Virus record (IMG/VR): IMGVR_UViG_3300047354_000101
Coordinates: 1 to 40,003 of that record
Direction: 5' to 3' (one strand)
Length of the DNA stretch: 40,003 nucleotides
DNA from: a virus
The notes beneath the pieces were generated by a model. It was not told the DNA's origin and ran no database searches. It saw only the letters and a program-made list of their open reading frames with translations. Positions 24,771 through 31,911 of this stretch are shown piece after piece (position 1 is the first letter of the stretch; the number at the start of each line of letters is the position of its first letter). A program made the position numbers and the translations under genes.

Positions 24771-25276
24771 TAACCTCTCCTAGCCATCAAACCTGTAGGC
24801 ATTTCGTTTTCAGCCTCTATATTATTTTCTTCTTCTATATTGTCTTGAGGTGCTAGAGAATCTGTTTCATACACCTTATCAACAGCTAAATTAATACTAG
24901 TGTCCCTTACTTCTGATTCTATATCTCTTTCAGTTCCTGTTACATATTCTATATCTTGACTGTCAGCTAAGAACATTACCATTTCCATAATAATGGGTAA
25001 TGTCAACATGCCTACATCAATACTGTGCACACCATTCATAACACCTGTAGTTTGCATAGCATTTGCAATCATGGTTACAGGCATTTTTGTTTCTAGTAAG
25101 TTTAAGACATTATCATTAAAGGCTTCATCTTCCATTTTGGCTAAATAAAATTGTGCAACATCATCAATTTCTGTATACTGAGCTGGTTGTTGCCAAGGTC
25201 TAGCACCTACTTCATGTGTCATGCCCATGCCTGGAACAGGTAAGTCAAATACAGGTTCTTTTCTATTTTCATACAT
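24770..25276 (-). CDS. Virion-arm hypothetical protein ending in GLMARRG
   Basis: A 168-residue acidic protein. The first 35 residues are Pro/Gly-rich, the middle is helical (NVLNLLETKMPVTMI...), and the last 40 residues are strongly acidic before a short basic end, GLMARRG. The same short ending (GLMAR) closes the 632-residue protein of this operon. I recall such tails in other marine phage structural proteins; they could be a packaging or processing tag. Starts 4 bases after the preceding gene's stop. Confidence 0.6.
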   Translation of the reverse strand: MYENRKEPVFDLPVPGMGMTHEVGARPWQQPAQYTEIDDVAQFYLAKMEDEAFNDNVLNLLETKMPVTMIANAMQTTGVMNGVHSIDVGMLTLPIIMEMVMFLADSQDIEYVTGTERDIESEVRDTSINLAVDKVYETDSLAPQDNIEEENNIEAENEMPTGLMARRG

Positions 25277-25280
25277 TGTA

Positions 25281-25526
25281 TTACACTTTCTTTTTCATGT
25301 TATTTCTTTGCTGTCTTATGGCTATAAAATAGTCTAGTGCTATTTCTATAGGCTCTTGTTCTTTACTTTCATCATCTGTCTTTTTTTCTTTTAGTCTTTT
25401 TAGCAAACCACCAAAATTATTATTTTTCTTAGGTGCAGTTGATTTACCTGCTACTTGCATTGTTTTTGCTAGTGCATCAAATTTAATATATGCTTCTCTA
25501 GCTGGATTATTTATCATTTGTGCCAT
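25281..25526 (-). CDS. Small basic helical protein in the virion arm
   Basis: An 81-residue Lys-rich protein with a helical start, a low-complexity APKKNNN linker near residue 35, a charged helix (LLKRLKEKKTDDESKEQEP) and a basic end. No recognised family. It lies between two presumed internal virion proteins and may be a scaffold-like or packaged component; evidence is position only. Confidence 0.55.
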   Translation of the reverse strand: MAQMINNPAREAYIKFDALAKTMQVAGKSTAPKKNNNFGGLLKRLKEKKTDDESKEQEPIEIALDYFIAIRQQRNNMKKKV

Positions 25527-25541
25527 TTATATATTCCCTAT

Positions 25542-27497
25542 TTAAAAAATACTACTTATAATTTTTCCTAACGCATTTTTACCTGCCGCTGATTTGGAAG
25601 CATTTGCTGCATATTGTTGGGCTTCTTTACTTACTTCAGCTACAGCTAGGGCATTGATTCTATCTAACTCACTTTCACCACTTCTCCATGCCCATTCCAT
25701 AGTGTCAGAAAAATAATTCCACATGTTAGCATAAGCTGTGTTGGATACATCTAGAACTGCTTTTGCATTCAACTCGTTAGCACGATTGATTGCGGCAGTA
25801 TCTGCTGTAGCTATCTCTCTTCTCCATACTGCATTGCTTTGTGCAATCTGTAACTGGTTGTTTGCATTGAATTGGTCACGTTGATTTCTAACTTCAGCAT
25901 TAAATCGTTCTATAGTATTCTCTTCACCTGCATTAAACTGTGCCTGTGCATTTGATTGTGTCGCATTAAATTGGGATATGTTATTGGCTAAATTTGCCAT
26001 AAATTGATTTGTCTGATTCTCAGAAGTAGCATTAAACTGTGCCGCTGCATTCTTCGCCGCTTGGTCTGTTAATATAGATTGAGTTAAAGTTTGTGTATTA
26101 AACATAGCAGTTTGTTGTTCATTACTTAAGTTAGCCATTTCCATCTGCAAGAAGTTTTGTGCATTTTGTACAGCAGCCTGTTGATTGTTACTTAGATTAG
26201 CCATATCTAATTGTGACAATGCAGCTGCTTCAGCCATAACCATAGCTTGCTTGTTACTTAAGTTCTGTAGGTTCATTGTATTTACAGCACGACTATTCTC
26301 CATAGCAATGTTCTGCTCTGCTGTAAAGTTCATATTAGCTATATCACCAATTCTAGCAGAGTTTTGTACCCTTGCCTGAAATGCTTGGTCAAACTCTTGA
26401 CCCATAAAAGTTGCACGTTGTTGTGCTGCAAGCATAGCTCTCTGTTGTCTGTTAGATAAGTTTTGTGTTTCAAATTGTGCTTGGATATTAGCATCAGCCT
26501 GTGCTATTGGAAGGGCAGATTCTAATGCACCTTGTATAAGTGCCTGACCTGCAATACTAGACGCACCCAAACCTCTAGCTGCCAATTGTCCTTGAATACC
26601 ACGTAGTGCTCCTGCTGCCCAAGGGGGTGGGTTATTCATATCAAAGTCAGCAGTTAATTCTTTTAGTTGACCTTGTACTGTTGCTTTTTCTGTTGGGGTA
26701 GCTGTGGCAGCTTCAATCTGTTCTGTAAACTTAGCTGCTTTTTCTGCATCTGCTACACCACTAATTAATTCGCCATCCTGTATCTCACGCTGTACAGGAT
26801 TTTCCATTATATAGGCATTGCCTTGTGCAGCATCTAAATCAGATACAGCAGACTTTGTTTGTTGTGCAGCTACAACTTTAGCTCTTGGGTCATTAGGGTC
26901 TGTCTGAGCAGGTAAATTAGCCTCTACAGCCGTTCTAACATCATCTGTACTTGTCGTTGCATCATACTTAGAAGCATCTACTTGTTGGGCATCATCAGCT
27001 TTAGTTGTGTCTGCCTTACTTACTGTGGCATCTGTCTGTGTTCCAACTTCACCTGTTCCTGTTTTTATCTCTTGTCGTGGGTCAGTTTGTATTGTTTCAG
27101 CTTTTGTAACAGCACCTTCAGGTATTGCACCTGTTTTTGCCATCCCTGCTGTTACATCTGTTACATTTGCAGGTCTTGTTTTTTCAACTTCATTACCATC
27201 TTCATCAGTCTCTGTGTATGTTACATCCTTATATAAATCTTCTTGACCTTCGCCTGTACCTACTGTAGGAACATCTGCTTGTGTTTGTTTAGGTGTTGTT
27301 GTACCACCTTCTTGCATCCTACGTACAGCACCACCCTGTGCCATCTGCATAGCACGTTCATTATACATATTCATCATGTTTTGTTTATCAGGATTCTGTT
27401 GTAAGTAACTATCAAAGCCTTCCAAGCTACCTGTATAACCCATACTGTTAGCTATCTTTTGTAATCCTTGTGGCTTAAAGCCTTTAAACATTGCCAT
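25542..27497 (-). CDS. Repeat-rich virion protein (Gln/Asn/Ala helical repeats)
   Basis: A 651-residue protein. Residues 1-65 carry a MAQGGAVRRMQEGG-type motif, 65-290 are Thr/Asp/Glu-rich and probably disordered, and about 325-560 form a long alpha-helical repeat region: four copies of NLSN(R/K/N/E)Q, then several FNA---N---QF units. The last 80 residues include a Trp-rich helix. Such proteins recur in marine podoviruses between tail and internal-protein genes and could form a long trimeric or tube-like structure. AAGGAAT precedes the ATG. Confidence 0.65.
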   Translation of the reverse strand: MAMFKGFKPQGLQKIANSMGYTGSLEGFDSYLQQNPDKQNMMNMYNERAMQMAQGGAVRRMQEGGTTTPKQTQADVPTVGTGEGQEDLYKDVTYTETDEDGNEVEKTRPANVTDVTAGMAKTGAIPEGAVTKAETIQTDPRQEIKTGTGEVGTQTDATVSKADTTKADDAQQVDASKYDATTSTDDVRTAVEANLPAQTDPNDPRAKVVAAQQTKSAVSDLDAAQGNAYIMENPVQREIQDGELISGVADAEKAAKFTEQIEAATATPTEKATVQGQLKELTADFDMNNPPPWAAGALRGIQGQLAARGLGASSIAGQALIQGALESALPIAQADANIQAQFETQNLSNRQQRAMLAAQQRATFMGQEFDQAFQARVQNSARIGDIANMNFTAEQNIAMENSRAVNTMNLQNLSNKQAMVMAEAAALSQLDMANLSNNQQAAVQNAQNFLQMEMANLSNEQQTAMFNTQTLTQSILTDQAAKNAAAQFNATSENQTNQFMANLANNISQFNATQSNAQAQFNAGEENTIERFNAEVRNQRDQFNANNQLQIAQSNAVWRREIATADTAAINRANELNAKAVLDVSNTAYANMWNYFSDTMEWAWRSGESELDRINALAVAEVSKEAQQYAANASKSAAGKNALGKIISSIF

Positions 27498-27507
27498 ACT
27501 GTATTCC

Positions 27508-27696
27508 TTACTTCATCACTATTGCTACAACCAAAGCTACCACCCCAAGTGTACCCACCATAGACATAGCTTCTATTCGCCACATTCTTTTATCTAGAGT
27601 ACAAAGTTTGTCATTGACCATTTGGTATCGGACAGCACACTCTTTCTCATGTGCTTCTAGTTCCATTTGTACTTGGAGTTCAGGTTTCATTTCCAT
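27508..27696 (-). CDS. Holin-like small membrane protein (XhlA-like layout)
   Basis: A 62-residue protein. The ATG at 27696 is chosen because AGAGGA stands 6 bases before it and it avoids overlap with the upstream gene; the frame is open to 27756. Residues 1-42 are a charged helix with a HEKEC-VRY pattern suited to a coiled coil; residues 43-60 are one membrane segment ending in MK. This coil-plus-C-terminal-anchor layout resembles XhlA-type holin partners, so a lysis role is plausible. No endolysin is seen nearby. Confidence 0.55.
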   Translation of the reverse strand: MEMKPELQVQMELEAHEKECAVRYQMVNDKLCTLDKRMWRIEAMSMVGTLGVVALVVAIVMK

Positions 27697-27721
27697 TTTT
27701 AATCCTCTATTAATCATACTA

Positions 27722-28345
27722 TTATTCTGAGAAGGCATAGTACCAACCCGTAGCAATATATTTGGTGTTTGATATAGGTGGATTACCCCTATGAGTATGA
27801 GTAAAAGAGGATGGGAATAACACCATGCTACCTTTTTTTGGTTTAACTCTCATACTATGATACAAAAACTCCAACTCACCACCTTCTTCAACATCGTTTA
27901 AAAATATACTCCAAACTAAAAATCTTTGTTTAGTTTGCTGACTAGCACTTTCATAATGCCAATCATGAAAGCCACCACTTTGAGTTGTTTCTTGAAATTT
28001 AAATTCTGTAAAATCAACAATATTATTATCCGATATTTCCTTCAAGGCTTCTGCCATTGTATTGGAATACACTTGCAAACCTTCTACTAAACAATTAGTA
28101 AATATATTACCTAAGTTACCACCAAAGTTTATATTTTGATAAACTTGTAGACCAGTTAAATGTGTTAAATATAATGTTCCTGCCCTTTGTGTATCTTGTC
28201 TACCTTTTCTGTTGTCTATAGTTGTTTGTTGTTTATAATTCTTTTCTGGATTTTTCATATTCTCAACAATAAAATCACAAATCTCAGAACTGAGCATATT
28301 ATCTATAGTCATAACAAAGTTTTTCACATGGACGTTTTTCTTCAT
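27722..28345 (-). CDS. 2OG-Fe(II) oxygenase, variant with HxE
   Basis: A 207-residue double-stranded beta-helix protein, last of the accessory cassette. The metal site would be His130-Tyr-Glu132 (in GGFHDWHYES), with the third ligand His183 or His185 in FPSSFTHTHRG and Lys195 as the likely 2-oxoglutarate anchor. The carboxylate ligand is Glu where Asp is usual, and the anchor Lys where Arg is usual in this cassette. The GGELEF and VLFPS segments match the prolyl-hydroxylase-like group. Substrate unknown. Its start overlaps the QueC-like gene by 4 bases. Confidence 0.75.
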   Translation of the reverse strand: MKKNVHVKNFVMTIDNMLSSEICDFIVENMKNPEKNYKQQTTIDNRKGRQDTQRAGTLYLTHLTGLQVYQNINFGGNLGNIFTNCLVEGLQVYSNTMAEALKEISDNNIVDFTEFKFQETTQSGGFHDWHYESASQQTKQRFLVWSIFLNDVEEGGELEFLYHSMRVKPKKGSMVLFPSSFTHTHRGNPPISNTKYIATGWYYAFSE

Positions 28346-29043
28346 AGTGGCATACCTTTATCATCATATATATTCATTTTTCTGTGGTTGTTGCATTTAG
28401 GACAGTCATTACAATGCCATTCAGTTGAAAGGCAACTTCTAACCATTTTTTTCAAATCTATTTCTAATGTATCCCAAGCCTCTTTTTTATTTTTAAATCT
28501 ATCTATACCTTCACCTTTGTATACAGTAGCTGGAGTACAAAAGTCTATATCAGAGTTTTGCAACCTTGAACCCACATCAATATAAAATTGCATTTTTTCC
28601 TTTGTGTAGTCACCAGGAAGACAATGGTGACCATAAACTTCTGTGTCGTTTTCGTGCTTTACGTATTTTTGTCTTAATATTTCATCTGAAAAACTATAGT
28701 GACCCATCCACATACGATCAATGTTATAATTATTGCAAAACATTGCTCCATAAAAAACACACCATTGATTATCTGTGCCAAAATAGGTGCTCTCGTTTTC
28801 TTCATTTAATGTTGTCATTACAGTAGCTTGTGAATATTCAAAATCACCATATTTTTTACTCATATACTGAAGAATACTATTTGCAGCAGTATTTTGTAAA
28901 CGCACTCTACCGTGCATCCTTTCTGCCCAACCTAACTCAATATACAAAACTCTTACTTTTTTTCTCTCTTGTAGAAAGTGTTTAAGTAATACTGTGCTGT
29001 CTATGCCTCCAGAAAATAAAAGTAAATCAGTTGCTTGATTCAT
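28342..29043 (-). CDS. QueC-like PP-loop ATPase (7-cyano-7-deazaguanine synthase family)
   Basis: A 233-residue protein. The PP-loop SGGIDST (11-17) binds ATP, and four cysteines Cys204, Cys211, Cys214 and Cys217 near the C-terminus match the zinc site of QueC, which turns carboxy-deazaguanine into preQ0 using ammonia. The DFCTPATVYKGEGIDRFKNK-type stretch before the zinc site also agrees with QueC. The central QueC motif with a PGRN turn is not recognisable, so substrate may differ. No QueD, QueE, FolE or DpdA gene is in the window. It sits between two dioxygenase genes and overlaps both. Confidence 0.78.
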   Translation of the reverse strand: MNQATDLLLFSGGIDSTVLLKHFLQERKKVRVLYIELGWAERMHGRVRLQNTAANSILQYMSKKYGDFEYSQATVMTTLNEENESTYFGTDNQWCVFYGAMFCNNYNIDRMWMGHYSFSDEILRQKYVKHENDTEVYGHHCLPGDYTKEKMQFYIDVGSRLQNSDIDFCTPATVYKGEGIDRFKNKKEAWDTLEIDLKKMVRSCLSTEWHCNDCPKCNNHRKMNIYDDKGMPL

Positions 29044-29716
29044 CTAACGTTTGCAACTTTTTCAACTCATTTAGACTATCATCTAAAAAGGGATAATTCT
29101 CAGATACCATTGTTGGTTGTGACCTCGGTCTGTTTCTTAAATATATAGGATTAATACCACGACCAAAATAATTAAAATTTATTGTCATTCTATATGGAAC
29201 ATTTGTAGGTGCTGAACTAGAATGAGGAGTAGCTGAATTAAATATTAGTATTCTATTTGCTTTTGACTCTATTTCTGTGCCATCTGCTAAATAAGTAGGA
29301 GCATCACAATCACTAAGAAAAAATAAAGCACCAACTGTGTAATATGCATAATCAATATGAGGTGCATGAATATAATGTTCTTTAGCACTCACATAAAAAT
29401 TACACTTAATTCTCATTAAAGCATTAATGTATAGTTTAGAAGCTAAAGCTGTAAAAGGTTCTACATTAGTAGAAGTATTCCATTGATCTCTTGCAAGTCT
29501 TTCATTGTTAAATATAGAATTTACCATGTAAAAATCGTTATTAGAAACATCATTGTAATTTATGCTTGGAGCAATAATCCAACCCATTTCACTTTCCATA
29601 TAGTCTTTCATGTGACCAAATTCTTGCCAAGGTAAAAATTCGTCATATACAGCATAAAAAAAATCACCATAAAATGTTTCTTTTTTGCAAGCCTCTAAAA
29701 ATTCATTTTTGTTCAT
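29027..29716 (-). CDS. 2OG-Fe(II) oxygenase-like protein
   Basis: A 229-residue protein. The metal triad is seen as His120-Ile-Asp122 (IHAPHID) and His165 (SATPHSS), with Arg176 (PYRMTIN) in place to bind 2-oxoglutarate; strand patterns between them fit a double-stranded beta-helix. The N-terminal 100 residues are aromatic-rich and unlike the other cassette oxygenases. Substrate unknown. It overlaps the QueC-like gene by 17 bases and follows the next oxygenase with a 6-base gap, with only a weak ribosome site. Confidence 0.75.
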   Translation of the reverse strand: MNKNEFLEACKKETFYGDFFYAVYDEFLPWQEFGHMKDYMESEMGWIIAPSINYNDVSNNDFYMVNSIFNNERLARDQWNTSTNVEPFTALASKLYINALMRIKCNFYVSAKEHYIHAPHIDYAYYTVGALFFLSDCDAPTYLADGTEIESKANRILIFNSATPHSSSAPTNVPYRMTINFNYFGRGINPIYLRNRPRSQPTMVSENYPFLDDSLNELKKLQTLDESSN

Positions 29717-29722
29717 TTTACT

Positions 29723-30286
29723 CTACCTAAAATTAGAACCACGAACCCAACATACTAAACTATACCTTGTTCCTTTAGTTACTGGTATAACTCCATGTCT
29801 CACGTAAGAAGGAAAAAATATAGCTGTTCCTTGACTTAAAGAGTCTTCAACTACAAATTTTTCTTTATCATCTGGGAACTCAAACGTTCCACCTTCATAA
29901 TATTCTGGTGCTGTTAGTTGAATAGAAACAGAAAGTTTTCTTACTAGTTCATTTGATGGTACATTATCGTAAATACCATCTTCATGCGGTTTATAAAAAC
30001 CTTGATTTTTTTCATCATACTTTGTTATTTGAAAATTTTCTGGTTCTAATAAATCAAAATTATAAAACTCATTATTAACTTTACTAATTAACTGAAGTAT
30101 GGGGGTGTATATATCTAAATACTTTATACTTCCACAAAGAAAACTTGTTTCACTTTTTCTTATGGTGGGTTGGTTTCTGCCTCCATCAGTTAACGCTGAT
30201 GTAAATCCTGATTGTGCTACTTGTATTATTTTATTGCATAAATCTGAAGAAATAGCGTTTTTAGCTACGATAATATTTCTCTTCAT
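29723..30286 (-). CDS. 2OG-Fe(II) oxygenase (prolyl-4-hydroxylase/PiuC-like)
   Basis: A 187-residue compact dioxygenase, the most canonical of the cassette. His101-Glu-Asp103 (YKPHEDG), His164 (VRHGV) and Arg174 (KGTRYSL) form the iron and 2-oxoglutarate sites, with YEGGTFEF and AIFFPS strands typical of P4H-type enzymes. They use oxygen and 2-oxoglutarate to hydroxylate a protein or small-molecule substrate; which is unknown. Start and stop are coupled to neighbours (ATGA overlap upstream). Confidence 0.88.
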   Translation of the reverse strand: MKRNIIVAKNAISSDLCNKIIQVAQSGFTSALTDGGRNQPTIRKSETSFLCGSIKYLDIYTPILQLISKVNNEFYNFDLLEPENFQITKYDEKNQGFYKPHEDGIYDNVPSNELVRKLSVSIQLTAPEYYEGGTFEFPDDKEKFVVEDSLSQGTAIFFPSYVRHGVIPVTKGTRYSLVCWVRGSNFR

Positions 30287-30960
30287 GTTCTTCTCATTTC
30301 TGGTATTGGATAGTACGGAGCATTTATGTTAAAAAAACTAATAAACGTAAGTCTTTCTTCATTTGGCTTTAAGTTTAACATTGCTCCATGTAGGTTTGAG
30401 CCATCAAAGCCTATTAACTTGTTGTAAGAAGAATTAAATAAACAATCTAATTTGAACTGATTTAAATGATTATTTAATTCTTTATAATAATCATCCATAT
30501 TTAAATTAGGACTTTTATTATAATATTCAATTTTTGCAGTGGGATCACATGCAGCATGATTAAATCCACTTTTTTGCGAATACAAAGCAGTGCCACAAAA
30601 ATTGTTTTCTGAAAGATATATTATAGCAGTAAATTTTGACTCGTGATCTCCGTGTACCCACCCTTTTCCTGGGTGTTCTTTATTTAAAATATGAGCTTCC
30701 GCATCTTCATACCTTATTTTTTGAAAAGAAGAAGTCGTTTCATATGTCAAGTTTTTGAATTGATTATAGTCGGGATATAAAAGTCTTAAAATTCTCCAAT
30801 TAATTTTTTGTATAAGATCATGGCTCTGCTCATCTTTTGCTTCTGCCCTTAGTCCTGGATAATTTCCAGGTGGTTTTTCGTATGCTAGTGATTCAGCAAA
30901 CTCTTTAATGTAACTAGGTTTTTCAAAAAAATTATTTACTTGTAAACTTGGATAATTCAT
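30283..30960 (-). CDS. 2OG-Fe(II) oxygenase-like protein (DUF6445-like)
   Basis: A 225-residue protein. His103-Gly-Asp105 (WVHGDHESKF), His191 (NLHGAM) and Arg203 (EERLTFISFF) give the expected metal and cosubstrate residues. The order WVHxDHxSKF...IIYLS and the later GFDGSNLHG recall the DUF6445 family, from memory. A long insert (about 125-180) separates the halves. It overlaps the first cassette gene by ATGA and has no ribosome site, implying coupled translation. Confidence 0.75.
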   Translation of the reverse strand: MNYPSLQVNNFFEKPSYIKEFAESLAYEKPPGNYPGLRAEAKDEQSHDLIQKINWRILRLLYPDYNQFKNLTYETTSSFQKIRYEDAEAHILNKEHPGKGWVHGDHESKFTAIIYLSENNFCGTALYSQKSGFNHAACDPTAKIEYYNKSPNLNMDDYYKELNNHLNQFKLDCLFNSSYNKLIGFDGSNLHGAMLNLKPNEERLTFISFFNINAPYYPIPEMRRT

Positions 30961-31493
30961 GTTGATACCGACATATTTTCATATAAACTTGGTCTACCAT
31001 CATATTTAAACTCTGGATAAAACTGACCATCTTTTTCTATGTAATGTAAAAAAACTTGCCTATGCCAATCGTATTGTAACTCATGTCTCCAATGCTCTTG
31101 TTCACATCCTTTGTAAATTACACCTTCTCCAGTATTTAATTTAAAAACATTATCGTCTACATTTATTGTCCACATATCTTCTTTATGTGATGCGTCTATA
31201 CATAAAGTGACACTTACCTCACATGCTTGTCTGTCTGTATGTGGAGGACAATCTTGTGTTTTGTAATATGTTCTCCAAAAAGAATACGTTGGAACAAGTT
31301 CTTTTCCATACGCTTCTTCTACTTTTGGTTTAATAAAGTGTAACAAATTTTCAAAAACTGGATCAGCATAAATACTTTTTGTCCCAGTAAACCTAGGTTC
31401 TGTAGAAGGATTTATTAAGTTTTCAAGATAAGCCATGTGCCCAGAAAGACACTTAGTATGATCTTTTTCTAAAAATTTTATAATCTTATTCAT
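30957..31493 (-). CDS. 2OG-Fe(II) oxygenase, first gene of the cassette
   Basis: A 178-residue dioxygenase-fold protein. His85-Thr-Asp87 (PPHTDRQACEVS), His134 (CEQEHWRH) and Arg145 (WHRQVFLHY) are in the expected order; the GVIYKGCEQEHW block is typical of a group of phage oxygenases I have seen in cyanophages. A perfect sigma70 promoter ends only 5 bases before its ATG and no ribosome site is present, so it is probably translated from a leaderless mRNA. Substrate unknown. Confidence 0.82.
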   Translation of the reverse strand: MNKIIKFLEKDHTKCLSGHMAYLENLINPSTEPRFTGTKSIYADPVFENLLHFIKPKVEEAYGKELVPTYSFWRTYYKTQDCPPHTDRQACEVSVTLCIDASHKEDMWTINVDDNVFKLNTGEGVIYKGCEQEHWRHELQYDWHRQVFLHYIEKDGQFYPEFKYDGRPSLYENMSVST

Positions 31494-31498
31494 AAATA

Positions 31499-31527
31499 AT
31501 TATACCATAAAGTATTTATTATGTCAA
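31499..31527 (-). promoter_or_regulatory. Perfect-consensus sigma70 promoter for the oxygenase cassette
   Basis: On the minus strand TTGACA (31527-31522), exactly 17 bases, TATAAT (31504-31499): 12 of 12 positions. The ATG of the first cassette gene begins at 31493, so transcription should start at or within a few bases of the start codon. It lies in the only sizeable gap (37 bases) between the tail-fibre module and the cassette. Confidence 0.8.
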
Positions 31528-31530
31528 GTA

Positions 31531-31911
31531 TTAAGACCACGGAAAAGATGCAGCAAAATTACCATCGGAATCAGTTGAACCTTTAGCAATTGATCCATCA
31601 ATTTTTTCTTTAAAGTCTATGTTGTTTTCAACTCCAGTTTTAATCTCAGCTAATTGGGTAGACCCAACCCTACCTTCAATCCAGCTTATTACATTTGCTT
31701 TTGTAACAGAACCATATACAGTAAAGCTACTGTCTATATTATCTACATTCATATCTAAATCAAAGCCTGCTTCAGAAGTTATACTGTTAATAGTTTCACT
31801 TGTTCCAGTTAAAGTTGCTTCTACCCTAAGTATTGCATCATTATATGTAGTTCCATTTTTTGTAATATCTTTAGTATGTAAAGTGTTTATTGTCCAAGCA
31901 TATGTTGCCAT
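31531..31911 (-). CDS. Small putative virion protein (cyanophage DUF7936-like)
   Basis: A 126-residue beta-rich protein beginning MATYAWTINTL, with a central GTSETINSITSE... segment and the end AASFPWS. Layout and start recall a small protein found next to tail-fibre genes in cyanophages (possibly DUF7936), whose function is not known to me. It shares a base with the glycine-rich gene upstream and is the last gene before the cassette promoter. Confidence 0.6.
   Translation of the reverse strand: MATYAWTINTLHTKDITKNGTTYNDAILRVEATLTGTSETINSITSEAGFDLDMNVDNIDSSFTVYGSVTKANVISWIEGRVGSTQLAEIKTGVENNIDFKEKIDGSIAKGSTDSDGNFAASFPWS

Noticed and set aside
26982-27246. Two overlapping plus-strand frames with many Cys or Val/Ser
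   Set aside because: Both are antisense to the disordered Thr/Asp part of the 651-residue virion protein and lack any coding sign.
27697-27756. Longer form of the holin-like protein starting at 27756
   Set aside because: It would overlap the oxygenase gene by 35 bases and lacks a ribosome site, whereas 27696 has AGAGGA at good spacing.
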